Shown: one piece after another, positions 57,544-64,000 of the stretch
Numbering within the stretch: position 1 is the first letter of the stretch
How the letters are laid out: each line of letters starts with the position of its first letter
NCBI RefSeq assembly: GCF_017813245.1
Contig: NZ_JAGIQL010000009.1
Span: 1-64,000 of the forward strand
Length of the DNA: 64,000 nt
Source of the DNA: Streptomyces montanisoli
Lineage (GTDB): Bacteria; Actinomycetota; Actinomycetes; Streptomycetales; Streptomycetaceae
Direction of reading: 5' to 3'
Notes under the pieces: generated by a model
The model's database searches: none
What the model was told of the DNA's origin: nothing
The model's input: only the letters and a program-made list of their open reading frames with translations
Program-made: the position numbers and the translations under genes

Positions 57544-57569
57544 CCCGCCGCCCCGCCGGGCAACAGGCG

Positions 57570-57606
57570 TGTGCCCCGTACGCCCTGCTCGGGCGTACGG
57601 GGCACA
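57570..57606. terminator. Bidirectional terminator between the exporter and chitinase
   Basis: A 16-bp perfect stem (57570-57585 with 57591-57606) with a 5-base loop between two convergent genes. Confidence 0.8.
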
Positions 57607-57638
57607 GTGCCGGTCAGCGCGCGGCCGGGTGACGCGGG

Positions 57639-58925
57639 TCAGCAGGCCCCCTCGTCCTGCCAGACGCCCCATTCACCGGTGGTGCCGGGCTTCTCGTTCT
57701 GCGTCCACCACTTGGCCTTCCAGTCGTGGCCGCCGTACGAGACCTCGTCGCCTCCCGTGTAGACCGCGGTGGCGCTCCACGCCGCGGCGGAGCAGGTGCC
57801 GGGGTCACCGGGGTCACCGGGGTCCGTCGGCGGGTCGGTGGGCGGGTCGCTGGGGGGCGTGGCGCCCGCGAACTTCACCGAGTACTTGGCGAAGTCCCAG
57901 GAGGCCTGCGGCACGCTGCTGCACGTGCCCGACGTCCTGCCGTTGTTGTCGGCCGGCGAGCACTGGCGGTCGCGGTTGAGGGACCAGAAGGTGAAGCGGT
58001 CCATGCCGTGGCTGGTCGCGTAGTCGAGCACCGTCTGGAAGTCGGCCTGGTAGAACATCTCGCCGCTGTCGCTGCGGCCGTTCATGCCGGAGAAGCCCTC
58101 GTGCGCGTACGCCGTCGCCTCGCTCCACCCGAAGGTGGTCTGCAGCAGCTTGTTGAAGGCGGTGAGCGCGGAGGTCTGGGACGCGGCTCCGCTGAAGCCG
58201 CCGTCGAAGGGCATGATGGAGAAGTTGTTGGGCGTGAAGCCCTGCGACTTCGCCTCGTTCAGCATCTGCTGGCCGAACCACCCGGTGCCGGCCGAGGTGC
58301 CGGCCGTTGTGACGGAGACGTAGAGGCCGGGGTTGTTCTGCTGCAGGATCTTGGCCGCGCCGATCTCGTGGGCGACCGCGGCGCTGTTCTCGTACTCCGG
58401 TTCTTCCAGGTCGAAGTCGATGGCGTGCAACTGGTACTTGGTGATGACCTGCTGGTACGCGGCGGCCGTGGAGGCGGCGTCGGAGCACGCCTGGCCGAGC
58501 TTGGTGCCGCCGTAGCCGCCGATGGAGACGGAGACGTCACCGCCCTTGGCGCGGATGGCGCTGATGGTGGAGGCGACGGACGTGTCGCTCGACACGGGCG
58601 CGGTACCGCCCCAAGTCGGCGAGCAGCCACCACCGTTGGGGGCGAGGATGAACGCCAGCTGGAACGCCTTGAGGCCGGTGGCGTCCATGATGGCGGTGGC
58701 GCTCGGCGGGTCGTTGTCCAACGGCATCAGGTAGGGCGCGGCGGCGTACCAGCGGTTGCTGAGCGCCGCGGAGGCGCTCGCACCGGCGGCGGCCTGACTC
58801 GCGGCGTGCGAGCCGGCGTGCGATGTGGCGGCCGAGCCGAAGGCGGCCGGCGACGCCATGGCGATTCCCGCGGTGGCGAGCGCGGCCGCGGCCGCGCCGC
58901 CGAGGAGTGCACGAAGACGCTTCAT
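57639..58925 (-). CDS. Secreted GH18 chitinase with C-terminal chitin-binding domain
   Basis: A 428-residue exported chitinase: signal peptide to about residue 30, an Ala/Ser-rich spacer, a GH18 barrel with AIDFDLEEPEYE (Asp170, Asp172, Glu174 of the DxDxE motif), a Pro/Asp/Gly linker of short repeats (DPPTDPPTDP, GDPGDPG) at about 362-380, and a CBM5/12-type domain (WSATAVYTGGDEVSYGGHDWKAKWWTQNEKPG). The linker repeats are also visible in DNA at 57800-57860. A DasR box lies 79 bases upstream. It is a paralogue in function of the chitinase at 27578. Confidence 0.93.
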   Translation of the reverse strand: MKRLRALLGGAAAAALATAGIAMASPAAFGSAATSHAGSHAASQAAAGASASAALSNRWYAAAPYLMPLDNDPPSATAIMDATGLKAFQLAFILAPNGGGCSPTWGGTAPVSSDTSVASTISAIRAKGGDVSVSIGGYGGTKLGQACSDAASTAAAYQQVITKYQLHAIDFDLEEPEYENSAAVAHEIGAAKILQQNNPGLYVSVTTAGTSAGTGWFGQQMLNEAKSQGFTPNNFSIMPFDGGFSGAASQTSALTAFNKLLQTTFGWSEATAYAHEGFSGMNGRSDSGEMFYQADFQTVLDYATSHGMDRFTFWSLNRDRQCSPADNNGRTSGTCSSVPQASWDFAKYSVKFAGATPPSDPPTDPPTDPGDPGDPGTCSAAAWSATAVYTGGDEVSYGGHDWKAKWWTQNEKPGTTGEWGVWQDEGAC

Positions 58926-59003
58926 GTGCGGATCTCCCGGAGATGTGGAGGGGAGCCTTCAGGTGCGATCAGAATCGGGCAAGGTCGCGAGCACGTCAAT
59001 AGA

Positions 59004-59017
59004 TTGGACTAGACCAA
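59004..59017. promoter_or_regulatory. DasR-responsive element (dre) upstream of the second chitinase
   Basis: TTGGACTAGACCAA, identical to the element at 28645-28658 including the one base that breaks symmetry. On the minus strand TTGACG-17-GATTCT lies between it and the gene, a possible promoter. Confidence 0.85.
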
Positions 59018-59235
59018 GCACATCGATTCCCGATTCCCCGCGGCTTCCCCGCGGCCACCGGGCAAGTGGCCCCGGACGGGCGAGCCGGGGCGCGTCCCGG
59101 TTGCGCCGCGACACGCGCGGGTCCATGATCGATGCGCACGATCACCCGGAGGCTCAAGTTCCGTATTCTGGGGGCCCGCTGGAGTCGGCCGTCCGCGGCG
59201 CATCTCACCCGAACGGACCACCCCCGCTCGGCGTC

Positions 59236-59263
59236 TATCTCACATGTGAGATACGTTGTCGTT
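59236..59263 (+). promoter_or_regulatory. 18-bp palindromic operator and leaderless promoter of the HTH-MurA gene
   Basis: TATCTCACATGTGAGATA (59236-59253) is a perfect palindrome. Its last two bases begin TACGTT (59252-59257), a TANNNT -10 box ending 6 bases before the ATG, so transcription should start at the start codon. The palindrome fills the -10/-35 spacer, ideal for repression. The rest of the gap to the chitinase (58926-59235) shows only the dre and no gene. Confidence 0.75.
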
Positions 59264-60793
59264 ATGGCAGATGACTACCTCGTACGCATCGGCAAGCTCA
59301 TCCGCGACGCCCGGCAGCACCGTGGCTGGACCCAGACGCAGCTCGCCGACGCACTCGCGACAAGCCAAAGCGCCGTGAACCGGATCGAGCGCGGCAACCA
59401 GAACATCAGCCTTGAGATGATCGCCCGCATCGGAGAGGCCCTCGACAGCGAGATCGTCTCCCTCGGCTACGCCGGCCCCATGCACCTGCGCGTGGTCGGC
59501 GGCCGCAGGCTCTCGGGCTCCATCGACGTCAAGACGTCAAAGAACGCGTGTGTCGCCCTGCTCTGCGGCTCGCTGCTCAACAAGGGACGTACCGTCCTGC
59601 GGCGCGTCGCCCGCATCGAGGAGGTCTACCGCCTCCTCGAGGTGCTCAACTCCATCGGTGTACGCACCCGTTGGATCAACGACGGCGTCGACCTGGAGAT
59701 CGTGCCGCCCGCCGACCTCGACATGGAGGCCATCGACGCGGACGCGGCCCGCCGCACCCGCTCCATCATCATGTTCATGGGGCCGCTGCTGCACCGCATG
59801 GACTCCTTCCGGCTGCCGTACGCCGGCGGCTGCGACCTCGGTACGCGCACGATCGAGCCGCACATGATCGCGCTGCGCCGCTTCGGTCTCGACATCGCGG
59901 CCACCGAGGGCCTGTACCACGCCCAGGTCGACCGCTCCGTCGCACCCGGGCGCCCGATCGTGCTGACCGAGCGCGGTGACACCGTCACGGAGAACGCGCT
60001 GCTCGCGGCCGCGCGCCACGACGGCACGACCGTGATCCGCAACGCCTCCTCGAACTACATGGTCCAGGACCTGTGCTTCTTCCTCGAGGCGCTCGGCGTG
60101 CGGGTCGAGGGCATCGGCACCACCACGCTCACCGTGCACGGCGTGCCGTCGATCGACACGGACGTCGACTACTCGCCGTCGGAGGACCCGGTCGAGGCGA
60201 TGAGCCTGATCGCCGCCGCGGTGGTCACCGAGTCGCAGCTGACGATCCGCCGGGTGCCGATCGAGTTCCTGGAGATCGAGCTCGCGGTGCTGGAGGAGAT
60301 GGGCCTCGACCACGACCTCACGCCCGAGTACCCGGCCGACAACGGCCGCACGCGGCTTGTCGACCTGACGGTGCGTCCGTCAAAGCTGGAAGCGCCGATC
60401 GACAAGATCCACCCCATGCCGTTCCCCGGCCTGAACATCGACAACGTCCCGTTCTTCGCGGCGATCGCGGCGATGGCGCAGGGCCAGACCCTGATCCACG
60501 ACTGGGTGTACGACAACCGGGCGATCTACCTCACGGACCTCAACCGGCTCGGTGGGCGTCTCCAGCTCCTCGACCCGCACCGCGTCCTGGTCGAGGGCCC
60601 GACGCGCTGGCGCGCCGCCGAGATGATGTGCCCACCGGCGCTACGGCCCGCGGTGGTCGTCCTGCTGGCGATGATGGCGGCCGAGGGCACTTCCGTGCTG
60701 CGCAACGTGTACGTCATCAACCGCGGCTACGAGGACCTGGCGGAGCGCCTGAACTCGGTGGGCGCGCAGATCGAGATCTTCCGCGACATCTGA
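59264..60793 (+). CDS. XRE-type HTH fused to a MurA-like enolpyruvyl transferase
   Basis: A 509-residue protein. Residues 5-62 are an XRE/Cro-type HTH (LIRDARQHRGWTQTQLADALATSQSAVNRIERG). From about 72 it is a UDP-GlcNAc 1-carboxyvinyltransferase (MurA) fold. MurA active-site residues are kept: Lys93-Asn94 in TSKNAC, Cys190 in YAGGCDLGTR (the fosfomycin-target Cys), an Asp in NIDNVPFFA, and an Arg in PPALRPAV. It could be an enzyme, a UDP-GlcNAc-sensing regulator, or both. From memory it matches SCO5998, next to aconitase. Probably not the main MurA. Confidence 0.9.
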   Translation: MADDYLVRIGKLIRDARQHRGWTQTQLADALATSQSAVNRIERGNQNISLEMIARIGEALDSEIVSLGYAGPMHLRVVGGRRLSGSIDVKTSKNACVALLCGSLLNKGRTVLRRVARIEEVYRLLEVLNSIGVRTRWINDGVDLEIVPPADLDMEAIDADAARRTRSIIMFMGPLLHRMDSFRLPYAGGCDLGTRTIEPHMIALRRFGLDIAATEGLYHAQVDRSVAPGRPIVLTERGDTVTENALLAAARHDGTTVIRNASSNYMVQDLCFFLEALGVRVEGIGTTTLTVHGVPSIDTDVDYSPSEDPVEAMSLIAAAVVTESQLTIRRVPIEFLEIELAVLEEMGLDHDLTPEYPADNGRTRLVDLTVRPSKLEAPIDKIHPMPFPGLNIDNVPFFAAIAAMAQGQTLIHDWVYDNRAIYLTDLNRLGGRLQLLDPHRVLVEGPTRWRAAEMMCPPALRPAVVVLLAMMAAEGTSVLRNVYVINRGYEDLAERLNSVGAQIEIFRDI

Positions 60794-60808
60794 CCCACGG
60801 ACGGCCTG

Positions 60809-60845
60809 CCGTGTGGCGCCAGCCCAAGGGGCTGGCGCCACACGG
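60809..60845. terminator. Bidirectional terminator after the HTH-MurA gene
   Basis: A 17-bp perfect stem (60809-60825 with 60829-60845) and a 3-base loop, between two convergent genes. Confidence 0.85.
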
Positions 60846-60853
60846 GGGCGTGC

Positions 60854-62557
60854 CTACTTCTTCTGCCAGCCAACCAGCGTGGGCGGGCCGATGACGCCGT
60901 AGTCGCCGTAGAACTGGGCCGCGCCGTAGTTGGCAAGGCCCTTTTTGGTGGCCCAGATGGTGGGGCCGTTGTAGAGCGGCATGATGCCGTAGGTCTCCAT
61001 GGCCTTCTGCTCGACCTTGTTACCGGCCTTGATCTGCTGGTCCAGTGTCGGCAGGTTGGCGACGGCCTTGGTCTCCTCGTCCATGCTCTTCGGCACCGAG
61101 CGGGAGACGTTGAGCGTCGAGTCGGAGCAGTAGTTCTGGCAGATGTACAGCATCCCGTTCGGGTCACTGGAGGTGAAGCCCATCGCGAAAATGTCGAAGG
61201 AGCGCTGGGTGAACACCTTGTTGAAGTCGGCGGAGGGGTGCGCCTTGACGTCCAGCTTGACGCCGATGCCCTTCATCATCTGGGCCAGGGCTGTGCCAAA
61301 TGCCTTGATTGTGGACCTGTCCCCGATGGTCGGCAGGGTCAGTTCCAGCTTCTTGCCGTTCTTGGCCCGAACTCCGTCTGGGCCGACCTTCCAGCCCGCG
61401 GCGTCCAGGTCCTTCTTCGCCTTGGCGGGGTCGAACTTGACGAGCTTGCCGAAGGTGTCCTGGTACCCCTTCTGGAAGGGGTAGAGGTCGAGGGAACCAG
61501 GCAACTGCTCGGTGTAGCCGAGGCCCTGGAACATGATCTTCGCGACCTGAGAGCGGTCGATCCCCTCCATCAGGGCCTTGCGCACCGCCGTGTCCTTCAG
61601 CTGCGGCGAGGTGCTGTTGAAGACGATGAGGTGGCTGCCCGTAGTCGTGCCGCGGCGGACGTCGACACCCTTGACCGACTTCACCTGGTTGAGCTGCTCG
61701 GCGTCCTGCACCTCGACCGCGTCGATCTGCCCGTTCTTGAAGGCGTTGATGCTCGCGCTCTCCTCCATCTGCACGAACGTCAACTCGTCCAGATGCGGCT
61801 TGGCGCCCCACCATTTGGGGTTGGGCTTGTAGGAGACGGTGCCGCCCTTGGCATCGAACTTGGAGATGGTGTAGGGGCCGGCCCCCCACTCCGGGTGGGG
61901 GTTGTTCACGTAAGCCTTGTTGAAGGCGTCGGCCTTGGCGATGTGGGGGTTGACGACGTCGGCGAAGAGAGACTTCCAGTACACGAACGGGCCGTCGAAG
62001 GTCACGATCGCTTCCTTGGCGTCCTTGCCCTTCTTGACCGAGGCGATGCTGGAGTAACCGTCGGTGGAGCCGGCGACGTAGTCCTTGTCCTTGCCGTTGA
62101 GCGCGTGCCAGGTGTCTCGGAAGATCGTCCAGTCCATTTCCTGGCCGTCGTTCCACTTGGCCTTCGGATTGATGTCGTAGGTGACCTGGGTGTTGCCGCC
62201 CACCGTCGTCTCCTTGACGTCGGTGAGGTAGTCCTTGTTGAACGTGACGTTGCCCTTGGGGTCGTTGAACGACAGTTGCGGCTGGTAGAACCAGGCGATA
62301 TTGAACGTGTACAGCGATCCGTTGCCGTTCAGCTGGTTGAGCTGATCGGGAATGTCCACGATGGGGAGGGTCAGCTTGCCCCCCTGCTTCAAGTTGCTCG
62401 CAGGCTGGGGGTTGTACGAGGTCAGCACCTGGTTCTCGGAGGTGGCGCCCTTGGACGTCTTCTGTCCGGAGTTGTCGTTGCCCCCGCCGCCGCACCCGGT
62501 CAGGACGAGGGAAGCGGTGGCGGCGAACGCCAATCCACTCAGCGCGATTCTTCTCAT
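60854..62557 (-). CDS. ABC transporter substrate-binding lipoprotein, family 5 (peptide type)
   Basis: A 567-residue solute-binding protein with a signal peptide and lipobox LTGC at about residue 22, followed by a Gly/Asn-rich linker. SBP-5 features: WNDGQEMDWTIFRDTWHALNG, WGAGPYTISKFDAKGGTVSYKPNPKWWG and VRKALMEGIDRSQVAK. Family members bind oligopeptides, nickel or sugars; the ligand cannot be read here. It is the last gene of an importer operon, 14 bases after the ATPase gene. Confidence 0.92.
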   Translation of the reverse strand: MRRIALSGLAFAATASLVLTGCGGGGNDNSGQKTSKGATSENQVLTSYNPQPASNLKQGGKLTLPIVDIPDQLNQLNGNGSLYTFNIAWFYQPQLSFNDPKGNVTFNKDYLTDVKETTVGGNTQVTYDINPKAKWNDGQEMDWTIFRDTWHALNGKDKDYVAGSTDGYSSIASVKKGKDAKEAIVTFDGPFVYWKSLFADVVNPHIAKADAFNKAYVNNPHPEWGAGPYTISKFDAKGGTVSYKPNPKWWGAKPHLDELTFVQMEESASINAFKNGQIDAVEVQDAEQLNQVKSVKGVDVRRGTTTGSHLIVFNSTSPQLKDTAVRKALMEGIDRSQVAKIMFQGLGYTEQLPGSLDLYPFQKGYQDTFGKLVKFDPAKAKKDLDAAGWKVGPDGVRAKNGKKLELTLPTIGDRSTIKAFGTALAQMMKGIGVKLDVKAHPSADFNKVFTQRSFDIFAMGFTSSDPNGMLYICQNYCSDSTLNVSRSVPKSMDEETKAVANLPTLDQQIKAGNKVEQKAMETYGIMPLYNGPTIWATKKGLANYGAAQFYGDYGVIGPPTLVGWQKK

Positions 62558-62571
62558 GACGGCCTTTCAGC

Positions 62572-64000
62572 TCAGTTGTCGGCGGACGCGGTCAGGTCCG
62601 CGAAGTGGCATGCGTCGAGGTGGTCCTGGTCTTCCCTCCCGGTCAGCTGCGGTGTGACGCCGCGGCACTTCTGCTGCTGCGGCTCCGAGAGCGTCAGGTG
62701 GAGCGGGCACCTGCTGACGAACCGGCAGCCCGGCCGGTCGTCGGTGGGGCTGGGCAGGTCGCCCTTGAGCAGGACCCGTTCCCTGGTGCGTTCCGCGACC
62801 GGGTCCGGCAGGGGGATCGCGGACAGGAGCGCCTTGGTGTAGGGGTGCCTGGGGTTGTCGAAGACCGAGTCGGTGTCGCCGATCTCGACGATCCGTCCCA
62901 GGTACATCACCGCCACCCGGTCGGAGATGTGGCACACCACCGACAGGTCGTGGGCGACGAAGAGGTAGGACAGGCCCAGCTCGGCCTTGAGGTCGTTGAG
63001 CAGGTTGATGACGCCGGCCTGCACCGAGACGTCGAGCGCCGAGACCGGCTCGTCGAGGACCAGCAGCCGCGGCTTCGTGGCGAGCGCCCGTGCGATGCCG
63101 ATGCGCTGCCGCTGCCCGCCGGAGAAGGCGGCGGGGAAGCGGTCGCGGTGCTCGGGGTCGAGGCCCACCAGTTCCATCAGGTCCGCGATCTTGTCGCTGA
63201 GCGTCTTCCTGTCGCGCTCGCCCACCGCGCGGAGGGGCTCCGCGAGGATGTCGAAGACCGTCATGCGCGGGTCCAGCGACCCCATGGGGTCCTGGAAGAC
63301 CATCTGGATGTCGCGGCGCACGGCGCTGATGTCCTGCTCGCGCTTCAGGCCGGCCGTGTCCTTGCCGCAGACGGAGATGGCGCCCCGCTCGGGCGGGGTC
63401 AGCCCCATGATCTCGAGCAGTGTGGTGGTCTTGCCGCACCCCGACTCGCCGACGAGTCCGAGCGTCTCCCCCTCCCGGATGTCGAGGTCGATGCCGTTGA
63501 CGGCGAAGACGGTGCCCACCTGGCGCTTGAGCAGGCCGCCCTTGGTGAGCGGGAAGGTCTTGGTGACATCGGAGAGTTCCAGGACCTTGGGCCGGTCCTC
63601 GCGGGGGACGGCCGCGGCCCGGTTCTCCCTCTCGGCCGGGACGGGGTAGATCGGCTCGCCGCCGATGGCGGCGTCGTCGATCTCCGCGGCGCGCCGGCAG
63701 GCGGCCGAGTGCTCGCTGCCGCCTACGTCACCGCCTCCGGCGATCGCCAGCAGGTCCGGTTCCGCCTCGCGGCAGGCGTCCTGCACCGCCGGGCAGCGTG
63801 CCGCGAAGGGGCAGGCGTCGGGCAGGTCCACCAAGAGCGGCGGGGTCCCCTGGACCGGTGTCAGGGCTTCCCTGTCACGGTCGTCCAAGCGGGGAATCGC
63901 GCCCATCAGGCCGATGGTGTACGGCATGCGTGGGCGGGAGAAGAGCTCGTCGACCCCCGCACGCTCCACCGCGCGGCCCGCGTACATCACCATGACGTCG
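62572..64000 (-). CDS. Peptide ABC transporter ATPase, fused double-domain form (5' end beyond window)
   Basis: The frame stays open to the right edge. The first about 50 residues (VMVMYAGRAVERAGVDELFSRPRMPYTIGLMGAIPRLD and PFAARCPAVQDAC) are the C-terminal end of one OppD-type ATPase. After a linker, a second complete OppF-type domain follows: Walker A GESGCGKTT, signature FSGGQRQ, Walker B LLVLDEPVSALD, and its own Cys-containing tail (CRFVSRCPLH). So both ATPase halves are in one polypeptide, with the first domain lying mostly outside the window. Permease genes are presumably upstream. Confidence 0.92.
   Translation of the reverse strand, partial: DVMVMYAGRAVERAGVDELFSRPRMPYTIGLMGAIPRLDDRDREALTPVQGTPPLLVDLPDACPFAARCPAVQDACREAEPDLLAIAGGGDVGGSEHSAACRRAAEIDDAAIGGEPIYPVPAERENRAAAVPREDRPKVLELSDVTKTFPLTKGGLLKRQVGTVFAVNGIDLDIREGETLGLVGESGCGKTTTLLEIMGLTPPERGAISVCGKDTAGLKREQDISAVRRDIQMVFQDPMGSLDPRMTVFDILAEPLRAVGERDRKTLSDKIADLMELVGLDPEHRDRFPAAFSGGQRQRIGIARALATKPRLLVLDEPVSALDVSVQAGVINLLNDLKAELGLSYLFVAHDLSVVCHISDRVAVMYLGRIVEIGDTDSVFDNPRHPYTKALLSAIPLPDPVAERTRERVLLKGDLPSPTDDRPGCRFVSRCPLHLTLSEPQQQKCRGVTPQLTGREDQDHLDACHFADLTASADN

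Overview
This window is high-GC DNA with strong G/C bias at third codon positions, many GTG starts and stop/start overlaps. It carries the sporulation regulator whiI with a matching sigma-WhiG promoter, an ngcEFG-type chitin-sugar transporter, chitinases with DasR-type boxes, and an aconitase next to an HTH-MurA fusion. All of this points to the chromosome of a Streptomyces or a very close relative. From memory, not from a search, much of the gene content resembles the SCO5998-SCO6060 neighbourhood of S. coelicolor. I saw no CRISPR array, insertion sequence, prophage, tRNA or rRNA.

Layout. 1-6.9 kb: respiratory nitrate reductase operon narGHJI on the minus strand, with narI cut by the window edge. 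7.2-14 kb: msrB, murC, a small conserved protein, a RibD-C reductase, zapE, osmC, a zinc-ribbon protein, an AIM24 protein and a Pth2-like protein. 13.9-17.2 kb: a two-component system between two GerMN-like lipoproteins. 17.2-19.3 kb: a membrane acyltransferase with an SGNH lipoprotein. 19.5-22.8 kb: beta-oxidation pair fadA-fadB. 23-26.3 kb: RNase D, whiI and a DUF3000 gene. 26.4-33.5 kb: haem genes hemE, hemG/cgoX and hemQ, with a chitinase, a CoA-disulfide-reductase-like flavoprotein and SURF1 among them. 33.5-40.4 kb: secreted tripeptidyl aminopeptidase, beta-propeller protein, NYN-like protein, RluA-type pseudouridine synthase and dxs. 40.8-49.2 kb: xylFGH-type sugar importer, a ROK regulator and ngcEFG. 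50.1-52.4 kb: small membrane protein, TetR and an MFS exporter. 52.6-60.8 kb: acnA, LysR, a frameshifted DMT exporter, a second chitinase and the HTH-MurA fusion. 60.9-64 kb: a peptide-type ABC importer that runs off the right edge.

How parts fit together. The two chitinases share an identical DasR-like 14-mer and, with ngcEFG, would hydrolyse chitin and import the products. HemE, CgoX and HemQ are steps of the coproporphyrin-dependent haem branch, and SURF1 uses haem in cytochrome oxidase assembly. Nitrate reductase provides anaerobic respiration.

The most interesting signal is regulatory. The HTH-MurA gene has a perfect 18-bp palindrome just upstream of an apparently leaderless start. A second site of the same form, TATCTC-N6-GAGATA, lies upstream of acnA. 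This suggests a MurA-derived protein acting as a DNA-binding sensor that links cell-wall precursor metabolism to aconitase. That link is inference.
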